6,306 nucleotides of DNA, from the NCBI GenBank assembly GCA_020201485.1, contig JAIVGT010000055.1, positions 1 to 6,306 on the forward strand. Reading direction: 5' to 3'. The notes beneath the pieces are model-generated. The model had not been told where the DNA came from. It saw only the letters and a list, made by a program, of their open reading frames with translations, and made no database searches. The DNA comes from Halobacteriales archaeon (GTDB lineage: Archaea; Thermoplasmatota; SW-10-69-26; JACQPN01; JAIVGT01). Within the stretch, counting starts at the first letter, position 1, and each line of letters starts with the position of its first letter. The position numbers and the translations under genes were made by a program. This document shows, in pieces, positions 1 through 6,074 of the stretch.

Positions 1-2
1 CC

Positions 3-1964
3 CCCCGCCTCCTGCCCAGCGCCATCGCCGGCGCGCTCGTCCTCGCCGCCATCACCGCGGTCGTGCTCACCGCGTCCGCCGTGCCGGCGACGCTCTTCGA
101 GCCGGACGATGGCACGATCGTCGTCGGGCGGGGCGCGGGCAACCCGTTCCGCGGCACGGCCGACCGCTTCCTCGGCGAGCACGCCACGGAGCTGGAGGGC
201 GTGAGCACGAGCAGCCCGGAGACGGTCGCGCCCACGATGCTCGGCGCGCGGCCGGTGGTCGTGCGCGGCGTGGACGTCGCCGGGTGGCAGGCCACGGACC
301 ATCCCAGCCTGCTGCGCGGGCGATGGCCGTCCGCGCCGGACGAGGCGAGCGCCGGGGTGCGCGCGGCGCAGGTGCTGGCCTTGGCGCCGGGCGACGAGGT
401 CCTGGTGCCGGGGGCGTACCGGGCCACGCTGCGCGAGCTGCGCATCGTCGGCGTGCACGCCGGCGCGGGGCTGCGCGACGACGAGCTGGTCACCGACCTC
501 GACACCGCGGGCGACCTCGCCGGGCTGCCCGCGTCGCAGGTCCACATGCTCCGCTTGCGCGCGGACGAGAGCGCCTTCCGTGCCGACGTCGGGAACGACA
601 TCGCGGTCACGGGCCTGGCCATCGAGCCGCCCAACCCCGTGCCGCACACCACGGCCACGGCGCGCGTCGCCTTGCTCAACCTCGCCGCGCACCCCGCGAC
701 GCGGCCGCTCACCGTGCGCGTGAACGGCGTGCTGGCGGCGGCGACCGTGGCGCAGCTCGGCGCGCACGCCGCGGGCGAGGTCGCGCTCCCGTTCCGCGTG
801 CCGGCCGCGGGCGAGCTGGACATCCAGGTCAACCCCCAGGTGCGGGTGGGCACGGGCGCGGCCGGGCTCTCCGTCCAGGCCCCGGCGCGCGTCGCGCCGG
901 GCGCGTCCTTCACCGTCAACGTCACGGACGCCGCCGGGGCGGGCGCGTCGGGGGCCGTGGTCACCGCCCGCGGGCAGACCGCGGTCGCGGACGGGCGCGG
1001 GGCGGCCTCGCTCCTGGCCGGGCCGGCGGGGCTGCTCCAGGTCACGGCGCAGCGGGGCGACGCGCGCGGCGGCGCGGACGTGGTGGTCGCCGACGCGGCC
1101 TGGGCTGGCATCGGGCATGTCGAGGCCGAGCGCGGGCTGGTGCTGGGCTCCTCTGCGGTGAACAACAGCGTCGCGCGGTACGTCGTCGAGGTGACCTTCG
1201 TGAACCTGGGCGGGGCGCGCGCCGTGGAGGACGTGCCGGTGCGCAGCGCCGGGGCGAAGGAGGAGAAGGAGGTGGGCGCGTTCCACGTCGACCTCGCCCC
1301 CGCCGGGGAGCGCACGGTCAACGCCACGTTCTTCGTGCCGAGCTCCCAGCGCGAGCTGCGCATCGCCAACCTCACGCTCGCCGTGAGCGCGCCGCGCGTG
1401 GGCGCGGTGGAGCCTGTCCTCGCGCCGCAGACCGTGGCGGAACTGCTCGACCTGCGCAAGGCGGAGCTGGCGAAGCTGGCGGGGACGCGCGAGCTGCGGA
1501 GCGAGGCCCTGCTGTCCGACGTGTTCGCCGCCCTGGAGCCGAGCGTGGCCGTGGTCGTGACCGCGACCTTCCTCTTCGCCGGGGCGGGCGTGGCCGTGGC
1601 CGTCGTGCGCGAGGTGCGGGAGCGCGAGGGGGTCGCGCACACGCTGCGCCAGCTCGGGGCTGCCCCGGACCAGCTCGCGATGCGCGCGGCGCGCGACGCG
1701 CTGCTCAGCACCCTGCCCGGCCTCGTGCTCGGCGCCGCGCTGGGCCTCCTCGGCCTCGCTGCCCTCGGCCCCCGCGGGTTCCCGGCGGCCTTCGGCCACA
1801 CCATCGCCGTCCGGCCCGACCCCGAGCTCTTCGCGCGCGTCGTCGGCGGGCTCGCCATCCTCGCCGCGTGCGCCGCGGCCTGGGCGTCGCGCTCCCCTCC
1901 GAGCGCGGCCCTCGCGCAAGCCCCGGCCCGGCCATTGCGCGAGCTGCTGGAGGCGGAGCCGTGA
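3..1964 (+). CDS. FtsX/MacB-like ABC transporter permease with extra extracellular beta-sandwich domains, 5'-partial
   Basis: Membrane permease of the FtsX/MacB/LolC type, which couples cytoplasmic ATP hydrolysis by a partner ATPase to work outside the membrane. The frame is open to the left edge. Bases 9-90 encode a hydrophobic helix (TM1), so the GTG at 63 is an internal valine and the real start is upstream of the window. A MacB-type periplasmic-core-like region follows (about 90-615; note the GVRAAQVLALAPGDEV segment). Next come a CARDB-like segment (630-846), an Ig-like segment (861-1089) and a second CARDB-like segment (1125-1395), then a charged helical stretch. TM2 (about 1539-1605) leads into a cytoplasmic loop with the FtsX-like VREREGVAHTLRQLGA motif. 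TM3 (1701-1770) and TM4 (1824-1896) end the protein. N-glycosylation sequons (NVT, NNS, NAT, NLT) lie in the outer part. No ATPase gene is in the window. The family call is strong; domain names rest on pattern only. Confidence 0.85.
   Translation, partial: PRLLPSAIAGALVLAAITAVVLTASAVPATLFEPDDGTIVVGRGAGNPFRGTADRFLGEHATELEGVSTSSPETVAPTMLGARPVVVRGVDVAGWQATDHPSLLRGRWPSAPDEASAGVRAAQVLALAPGDEVLVPGAYRATLRELRIVGVHAGAGLRDDELVTDLDTAGDLAGLPASQVHMLRLRADESAFRADVGNDIAVTGLAIEPPNPVPHTTATARVALLNLAAHPATRPLTVRVNGVLAAATVAQLGAHAAGEVALPFRVPAAGELDIQVNPQVRVGTGAAGLSVQAPARVAPGASFTVNVTDAAGAGASGAVVTARGQTAVADGRGAASLLAGPAGLLQVTAQRGDARGGADVVVADAAWAGIGHVEAERGLVLGSSAVNNSVARYVVEVTFVNLGGARAVEDVPVRSAGAKEEKEVGAFHVDLAPAGERTVNATFFVPSSQRELRIANLTLAVSAPRVGAVEPVLAPQTVAELLDLRKAELAKLAGTRELRSEALLSDVFAALEPSVAVVVTATFLFAGAGVAVAVVREVREREGVAHTLRQLGAAPDQLAMRAARDALLSTLPGLVLGAALGLLGLAALGPRGFPAAFGHTIAVRPDPELFARVVGGLAILAACAAAWASRSPPSAALAQAPARPLRELLEAEP
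1949..1953 (+). promoter_or_regulatory. Shine-Dalgarno site of the multi-pass membrane protein
   Basis: GGAGG lies inside the end of the permease gene, 7 nt before the GTG at 1961. The start overlaps the permease stop as GTGA (1961-1964). This fixes the start of the second gene and points to translational coupling. Confidence 0.75.
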
Positions 1965-2875
1965 GGTTGCTCGCGCTCGTCCCGGCCGCGGCCATGGCGC
2001 TCGGCGTGTTGCTCTTCGGCGCCTGGGGAGCCGTGGGAGCCGCGGCCGGCGCCCTCGCCGCGCTCGTCGCGTGGCAGGCGGGCGCGGGCCGGCGCGCGGC
2101 GCTGCTCGCGGCGGTGCTGCCGCCCCTCGTGGCCACGGGGCCGAGCATCGTCGCGCCCCTCGCCCTCCTCGGCCTCACCGCCGTGTGGCAGCGCACGGGT
2201 CGCGTCGAGGTGTTCGCGCTCGCTGCGCTCGGCGCGCTCTGGCCGGCCCCGGGCGGCGCGCTCGTCGCCGCGCTCGGCGGCGCGGCGCTCCTCGCGCTCG
2301 GTTCGGGCACGCGCGCCCTCCTCGGGCTGCCCGTCGCGGGCGCGTCGTGGCTCGCCTTGCGGCAGGGCGCGCCGCTCCTCGCCGCCGCGTTCATCGCCGT
2401 CGGCCTCGTCGCGCGCGGCATCGCGGCGCATCCCGCGAACCTGACGATGGCCCGGCGCATCGCCGGGCTCGGCCTGCTCGCCGCGCCCGCACCGGCCATC
2501 GCGGCGCTCGTCGTGCAAGCCTCGGGCGCGGGCTTGGACCTCGCGGCCTCGCTCGCGACCGCCGGGGAAGCGGTGCTCCTCGGCATCGCGCTCCTGCTCG
2601 CGCACCTCGGAGCTGCCGTGCTCCTGCGCGCCGGCGACCGGCAGCGCGCCCTGGGGCTGGTCAGCGCATGGGCCTTGCCGGCGGCAGCGGTCGGGGCGTG
2701 GGCCACGCCGGGCTCCGAGAGCGTCTTCGGTGCCCTTCCCGGGGTGGCGGCCGCGGCCGTCGTGGTCGGTTTGGCTGCCGCTTGGTTGCTTGCCCTGACC
2801 GGTTCAACTCCCGTGCTTCGACGGGCACCCTTCACGGGTCAACGCCCACCGAAAGAAAATTTCATACACGAATAA
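1961..2875 (+). CDS. Multi-pass hydrophobic membrane protein of unknown function
   Basis: I do not recognise this 304-residue protein. It is extremely rich in Ala, Leu, Gly and Val, with roughly 10-11 possible membrane helices (for example residues 3-20, 22-39, 62-75, 83-113, 138-152, 167-186, 203-222, 232-248 and 258-279). Short Arg-rich loops separate them (GRR near 43-45, ARR near 164-166, GDRQR 225-229). No cysteine and no catalytic motif is visible. The start is GTG at 1961, chosen because GGAGG sits 7 nt upstream and the codon overlaps the permease stop; the open frame extends further upstream but that part is a shadow of the permease. The coupling suggests a membrane partner of the FtsX-like permease, which is inference. 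The last 24 residues, from 2801, are hydrophilic and use codons unlike the rest (act, cga, caa, aat, ata). They overlap the promoter-like patch of the next gene. Confidence 0.8.
   Translation: MRLLALVPAAAMALGVLLFGAWGAVGAAAGALAALVAWQAGAGRRAALLAAVLPPLVATGPSIVAPLALLGLTAVWQRTGRVEVFALAALGALWPAPGGALVAALGGAALLALGSGTRALLGLPVAGASWLALRQGAPLLAAAFIAVGLVARGIAAHPANLTMARRIAGLGLLAAPAPAIAALVVQASGAGLDLAASLATAGEAVLLGIALLLAHLGAAVLLRAGDRQRALGLVSAWALPAAAVGAWATPGSESVFGALPGVAAAAVVVGLAAAWLLALTGSTPVLRRAPFTGQRPPKENFIHE
2851..2866 (+). promoter_or_regulatory. AT-rich promoter-like element (BRE/TATA) for the surface-protein gene
   Basis: GAAAGAAAATTTCATA is an abrupt AT-rich island in a GC-rich setting, 34-49 nt before the TTG at 2900. 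The purine-rich GAAAG followed by AAAATTTCATA fits a loose archaeal BRE plus TATA box. Initiation about 25 nt beyond its centre would fall near 2885, giving a very short leader. It lies inside the last codons of the preceding gene. It does not match the TATA consensus closely. Confidence 0.5.
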
Positions 2876-2883
2876 TCGCGTGT

Positions 2884-2899
2884 CCCCCGAGAGGCGGGG
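2884..2899 (+). promoter_or_regulatory. Shine-Dalgarno site in a small leader hairpin
   Basis: GAGAGG (2889-2894) is a good Shine-Dalgarno match, 5 nt before the TTG at 2900 and 8 nt before the second TTG at 2903. It is flanked by CCCC (2884-2887) and GGGG (2896-2899), which can pair and leave the site in an 8-nt loop. The ribosome-binding role is likely; regulation by the hairpin is only a possibility. Confidence 0.55.
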
Positions 2900-5059
2900 T
2901 TGTTGGGGAACGATTTCTTCCGGAAGCATGCACGTGTCCTGGCGTTCGTGGGCGTCCTGATGGTGACGAGCAGCCTCGTGGTGCTGCTCTTCCAGGAAGC
3001 CCGCGCAGTGGACATCACGTTCGCACCCCACACCGCTGCGTTCGCCGGGGCGCGCGAGTTCGTCGTCAACCTCAAGGTCCCGGCCGGAGAGCGCCTGCCC
3101 CTGGAGGCCATCGACGCCGTCGTGGAAAATCCAGGCCTCGGCGGGACGAAAGTCAACGCCGGCGTCATCGAGCGCGCCCGCTGCGCGATGGGCGGCGGGA
3201 TGGACTGCGGCATCGACGAACTTCAAGTGCTGGGCGGTGACCGCGGCCCGATCACGCGCATCCGCGTCGTCGGCTTCTTCGTCCCGAACGGCGACGTCGC
3301 CTCGGACGTCTTCTCCATCGGAGGCCGGACGGTCAGCACGACCGGCTACGGCTACGACGACGCCTACGGCTACGGCGCCGACATCGGCTGCTCCCAGCCG
3401 GCCCGTCCGGTGCTCGCCCGCTCCTGCGGGACCGTGGACCTCGGCTACGGCTACGGCTACGGCTACGGCGGCGACGACCTCGTCATCCGCCTGGGCGTGA
3501 CCGTGTCCTGCGTCTCCGCCCACATCGGCGACCACTTCCTCACCGTCCTCGCCGAGACCGGCTCCCAGACGCTGGGCGAGCTGTCGTCGGGCTTCACCGG
3601 GTTCCGCTGCTCCGGCGGCGGCGGTGGCGGTGGCGGCGGCAGCAGCGACGGCGGCGGCGCGGCCGGCGGCGGCGTCCACATCGCCGTCACGCCCGACGTC
3701 AGCGGCAGCACGGCGAGCTTCACCATCACCGGCCAGACCGGGAACATCGTGGACATCGACCTGAGCGGCTTGGGCTTCGGCTTTGGCACGCTCAGCCTGA
3801 ACCTCGCCAACGACCTGAACGGCTTCGTCGGCTCCGTCACGGTGAGCACGACGCCCACGGAGGGCGCGCTCGCCGTGCCGGACGGCTTCGGCGGGCTCGT
3901 GTACTTCAGCATCAACCTGCCCCCGGGCAGCGTCGCCGGGGGCTCGTTCACGTTCACCCTGACCGACGCGCAGCTCGGCGGCAACCCGCCGGCCACGGTC
4001 ACCGTGCTGCACTGGGACGGCACGAACTGGGTGCCGCTGCCCACGACGCCCGGCGCGCCGGGCGGCACGGGCACGACGTTCACGGTGCAGATGGGCAGCT
4101 TCAGCCCGTTCGCCATCGTCTTCGACCAGTTGGCGCCGATCATCGGCAACATCCGGCCGGCGGACGGCACGGTCGCGGCCGTGCAGCCGCTGCTGGCGGC
4201 GAGCGTCACGGACAACCGCGGCGTGCAGTCGGTGAAGATGTTCCTCGACGGCACCGAGGTCCCGCTCTCGGCGAGCGGCGGCGACCAGGTCTTCACCCCG
4301 ACGCAGGCCCTCACCGCCGGGCACCACACGGTGCGCGTGGACGCGGTCGACCTGAGCGGGTTGCAGACGACGAAGTCGTGGAGCTTCGACGTGCCGGTCG
4401 CGGGCGCAGGCCCGCTCGTCACGCCCCGCGCCCCGACGCCGGACGGCTTCACGAACAACGCGAGGCCGCCCATCACCGCCGACTACAGCGCCGCGGTCGG
4501 CGTGGACACGACGAAGGTCACGGTCAGCCTGGACAACGGGGACGTGCCGGGCGCCGTGGCGACGGCGACGAACGTCACGGCCACGCCCGCGACCGCCCTG
4601 GCGGACGGCGTGCACACGGCGCGCGTCGCGGTCAGCGACCTGGCCGGCGTGTCGAACTCGGCGACGTGGGCCTTCACCGTGGACACCGTGGCCCCGGTCA
4701 TCGGGGCGGTGGGCCCGGAGGGCGCGGCGAGCGGCGCGCGGCCGACGCTGCACGCCAGCGTCACCGACGCGTTGAGCGGCCTCGACTCGTCCACCATCAA
4801 GCTGCTCGTGGACGGGCAGCCGGTGACGGCGACGGCGAGCGGCAGCGAGGTCAGCGCCACGCCAGCGAAGGACCTGGCCGGGGGCAGCCACACCGCCGCC
4901 CTCGACATCACGGACAAGGCGGGCAACCACGCCTCGAAGACGTGGTCGTTCACGACGCAGGCCGCCGGCGGCGACCTGACGCTGCCCATCGTGGCCATCA
5001 TCGTCCTCGTCGTCGTGGGCGGTGCGGGCTACTGGTGGTTCGCGATGCGGAAGAAGTAG
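2900..5059 (+). CDS. Modular secreted surface protein with Cys/Tyr-Gly domain, Ig-like repeats and C-terminal membrane anchor
   Basis: This 719-residue exported protein is probably displayed on the cell surface; its function is unknown. Domains in order: a signal peptide (1-36; basic FFRKHAR, hydrophobic 13-31, likely cleavage after A34-R-A36); an N-terminal domain (37-237) with six cysteines (95, 103, 164, 176, 204, 237) and two Tyr-Gly clusters (150-159 and 183-189); a polyglycine hinge (239-258); a beta-rich region (259-408) ending in a Trp-Val-Pro-Leu and SPFAIV pattern that recalls the archaeal PGF-pre-PGF domain; three Ig-like repeats of about 90 residues (410-499, 505-596, 598-690); and a membrane helix (693-716) followed by RKK. 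No PGF sorting motif is visible, so anchoring is by the helix itself. The start is one of two tandem TTG codons behind GAGAGG; the only early in-frame ATG (2960) would destroy the signal peptide. The upstream gene ends 24 nt before, and a terminator-like repeat follows. Confidence 0.88.
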   Translation: MLGNDFFRKHARVLAFVGVLMVTSSLVVLLFQEARAVDITFAPHTAAFAGAREFVVNLKVPAGERLPLEAIDAVVENPGLGGTKVNAGVIERARCAMGGGMDCGIDELQVLGGDRGPITRIRVVGFFVPNGDVASDVFSIGGRTVSTTGYGYDDAYGYGADIGCSQPARPVLARSCGTVDLGYGYGYGYGGDDLVIRLGVTVSCVSAHIGDHFLTVLAETGSQTLGELSSGFTGFRCSGGGGGGGGGSSDGGGAAGGGVHIAVTPDVSGSTASFTITGQTGNIVDIDLSGLGFGFGTLSLNLANDLNGFVGSVTVSTTPTEGALAVPDGFGGLVYFSINLPPGSVAGGSFTFTLTDAQLGGNPPATVTVLHWDGTNWVPLPTTPGAPGGTGTTFTVQMGSFSPFAIVFDQLAPIIGNIRPADGTVAAVQPLLAASVTDNRGVQSVKMFLDGTEVPLSASGGDQVFTPTQALTAGHHTVRVDAVDLSGLQTTKSWSFDVPVAGAGPLVTPRAPTPDGFTNNARPPITADYSAAVGVDTTKVTVSLDNGDVPGAVATATNVTATPATALADGVHTARVAVSDLAGVSNSATWAFTVDTVAPVIGAVGPEGAASGARPTLHASVTDALSGLDSSTIKLLVDGQPVTATASGSEVSATPAKDLAGGSHTAALDITDKAGNHASKTWSFTTQAAGGDLTLPIVAIIVLVVVGGAGYWWFAMRKK
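3344..3376 (+). repeat. Tyr-Gly coding repeat, cluster 1
   Basis: GGCTAC occurs twice at 3344-3355, then GACGACGCC, then TACGGCTACGGC (3365-3376). It encodes Gly-Tyr-Gly-Tyr-Asp-Asp-Ala-Tyr-Gly-Tyr-Gly in the N-terminal domain of the surface protein. Confidence 0.85.
3443..3466 (+). repeat. GGCTAC hexanucleotide tandem repeat, four perfect copies
   Basis: Four identical GGCTAC units encode (Gly-Tyr)4, followed by Gly-Gly-Asp-Asp. The copies are identical at every codon position, so slippage or recent expansion is plausible. Confidence 0.9.
3614..3673 (+). repeat. Polyglycine linker coding region
   Basis: This stretch of GGC/GGT codons with a few Ser, Asp and Ala codons encodes a flexible hinge (residues 239-258) of the surface protein. 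It separates the six-cysteine domain from the beta-rich part. It is low-complexity DNA and a candidate for length variation. Confidence 0.85.
4127..4969 (+). repeat. Three tandem Ig-like domain repeats (coding)
   Basis: Units lie at about 4127-4396, 4412-4687 and 4691-4969. Each shares a Val/Leu-Asp-Gly/Asn hairpin in the middle, then a Thr-Pro, then Leu-x-x-Gly-x-His-Thr, and ends Trp-Ser/Ala-Phe (KSWSFDV, ATWAFTV, KTWSFTT). This is a bacterial/archaeal Ig-like pattern seen in adhesins and S-layer-associated proteins. Divergence between units indicates old duplications. Confidence 0.8.
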
Positions 5060-5070
5060 GCCGCGTCCGC

Positions 5071-5147
5071 GGAGGAGCGCGCCCGATGGGCGCGCCATCA
5101 GCTCGGCCAGCGCAGCGGCCGGCGCGCTCCTCCTCCTTTCCTTTCCC
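5071..5147 (+). terminator. Inverted repeat plus pyrimidine tract between convergent genes
   Basis: GGAGGAGCGCGCC (5071-5083) and GGCGCGCTCCTCC (5121-5133) form a perfect 13-bp inverted repeat with a 37-nt loop. An alternative hairpin pairs GCGCGCCC (5077-5084) with GGGCGCGC (5088-5095) across a 3-nt loop. An unbroken pyrimidine run (5127-5147, including two TTT runs) follows on the + strand. The element begins 11 nt after the surface-protein stop and ends 6 nt before the stop of the convergent phosphatase gene. The tract favours termination of the + strand transcript. On the - strand there is no T-rich tract, so two-way action is uncertain. Confidence 0.6.
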
Positions 5148-5153
5148 GAGGCG

Positions 5154-5690
5154 TCACGCGGGAAGGCGGGCTTCGAGGCGACGGCGGACCCCCGCCACGT
5201 CGCGCCGCCAGGCCAGAGCCATGACCGCCCCGATGGCCGCGCCCAGCGCCAGGCCGGCGAGCACGTCGGTGAGCCAGTGCGCCTCGATGACGAGGCGGGC
5301 GACGGCCATGAGCAGGGCGAAGGCCGCGGTGCCGGCGCGCCAGGCGCGGGGCACGCCGGCGAGCCAGGCCACGCCCGCCGCGGCCGCGGCGCGCACGGCG
5401 TGCCCGGAGGGGAAGGACGCGTCGTCGGCGCGGAACGGCAAGCCGAACAGCACTTCGCTTGGCCGGTGCCGCGCCACGATGTGCTTCAGCGCGAACGCGC
5501 TCGCGTCGGACGCGAGGAGGGCGGCGAGCAGGGGGAGGGCGATGCCCCACCTGCGCCGCCAGGCGAGGAGCGCGACCAGCGCGTACCAGGGCAGCATGCC
5601 GCCGAGCAGCTCCATGGCCTGGCCGAAGGGCTGGAGGAGGGTCCATGGCGGCTGCGCGAGGCCGGCGCTCACGGCCTGGTCGAGGTCCAC
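5154..5690 (-). CDS. PAP2-family membrane phosphatase
   Basis: This 178-residue type 2 phosphatidic-acid-phosphatase superfamily protein probably removes phosphate from a lipid or polyprenyl phosphate at the membrane. The three family motifs are present in order: K69-x6-R76-P77, P95-S-G-H98, and R132-x5-H138-x3-D142. H98 and H138 are the expected nucleophile and acid/base residues. Position 131, usually Ser before the Arg of motif 3, is Ala. Helices lie at about 36-45, 49-60, 98-112, 120-132 and 143-160, and the C-terminus is basic. The start is GTG at 5690, the most upstream start codon in frame, with no clear Shine-Dalgarno site. It lies 25 nt after the SRP19 stop, so co-transcription is likely. 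The substrate (phosphatidate-like lipid, polyprenyl diphosphate or other) cannot be told from sequence. Confidence 0.9.
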   Translation of the reverse strand: MDLDQAVSAGLAQPPWTLLQPFGQAMELLGGMLPWYALVALLAWRRRWGIALPLLAALLASDASAFALKHIVARHRPSEVLFGLPFRADDASFPSGHAVRAAAAAGVAWLAGVPRAWRAGTAAFALLMAVARLVIEAHWLTDVLAGLALGAAIGAVMALAWRRDVAGVRRRLEARLPA

Positions 5691-5715
5691 GGCCGCGCAC
5701 GCCGGCGCGGGGGCA

Positions 5716-6060
5716 TCAAGCCTTGCGCTGGCTGGCGGCGCGCTGCTGGCCGCTCTGCCGCGGGGGCGGGGCCTGGCCGCGCTGCTCGCGCAGCTTCGCC
5801 GCGAGCTGGCGGAGGAGGGCGAGCTTCTCGCCGCGCACGTCCACGAGCACGCGGCCGTTGCGCTCCCACGGCCGGGAGGGATGGGCGCGGCCCTTCTCCA
5901 GCACGGGCGTGAGGCCGAGGGCGAGGGCGGCCTTCGCCACCTCCTCCGCGCTCGGGTTGCGCACGGCGAGCGCCTGGGGCACGCGGCGGGGCGGGCGCGC
6001 GCGCTGATTGTCGAAGTAGCAGGGATAGAGGACGTACTTGCCCTCGTCCTTCGTGACCAT
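5716..6060 (-). CDS. srp19: Signal recognition particle subunit SRP19
   Basis: This is the SRP19 homologue that binds SRP RNA (helices 6 and 8) and prepares it for SRP54 during assembly of the particle that targets nascent secretory and membrane proteins. Family features from the ATG at 6060 are an N-terminal YVLYPCYFD strand, an RRVP motif, LAVRNPSAEEVAKAALALGL with a helix, PSRPWERNGRVLV, and a basic C-terminal helix and tail rich in Gln, Arg and Pro. Length is 114 residues, normal for archaea. A GTG at 6078 would add six residues and overlap the S8e stop as GTGA. I prefer the ATG because GAGG lies 4 nt upstream and family similarity begins there. The usual Ser-Glu-Gly before the RRVP motif reads Ala-Arg-Pro-Pro here. 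It sits 14 nt after S8e in an apparent operon. Confidence 0.9.
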   Translation of the reverse strand: MVTKDEGKYVLYPCYFDNQRARPPRRVPQALAVRNPSAEEVAKAALALGLTPVLEKGRAHPSRPWERNGRVLVDVRGEKLALLRQLAAKLREQRGQAPPPRQSGQQRAASQRKA

Positions 6061-6064
6061 CGTG

Positions 6065-6068
6065 CCTC
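6065..6068 (-). promoter_or_regulatory. Shine-Dalgarno-like site of SRP19
   Basis: GAGG on the minus strand, 4 nt before the ATG at 6060, falls between the S8e stop and that ATG. No comparable site precedes the alternative GTG at 6078, so it supports the ATG. The spacing is a little short. Confidence 0.45.
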
Positions 6069-6074
6069 GCGCGC

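Noticed and set aside
284..1960. Open frame running in the +2 frame ahead of the multi-pass membrane protein
   Set aside because: This part reads as Arg/Ala/Gly-rich low-complexity sequence and overlaps the permease gene. The real gene begins at the GTG at 1961 with its own Shine-Dalgarno site.
2810..2825. Small hairpin CCCGT-GCTTCG-ACGGG near the end of the multi-pass protein gene
   Set aside because: Five pairs only, within coding sequence and with no T-rich tract after it. Too weak to call a terminator.
2796..2826. tRNA-like T-arm (GGTTCAACTCC with partly paired flanks)
   Set aside because: One C-C mismatch lies in the stem, no matching acceptor strand, D-arm or anticodon arm is found upstream, and the region is inside an open coding frame. 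Probably chance; an integration remnant cannot be shown.
2804..5098. 764-codon open frame on the minus strand opposite the surface-protein gene
   Set aside because: Its translation is a low-complexity mix of Arg, Ala, Val, Asp and His with no domain or membrane pattern. It is the expected antisense shadow of a GC-rich gene that clearly codes on the plus strand.
5085..5099. GATGG-GCGCG-CCATC hairpin in the intergenic space
   Set aside because: It competes with the stronger 8-bp hairpin at 5077-5095 and adds nothing to the terminator call.
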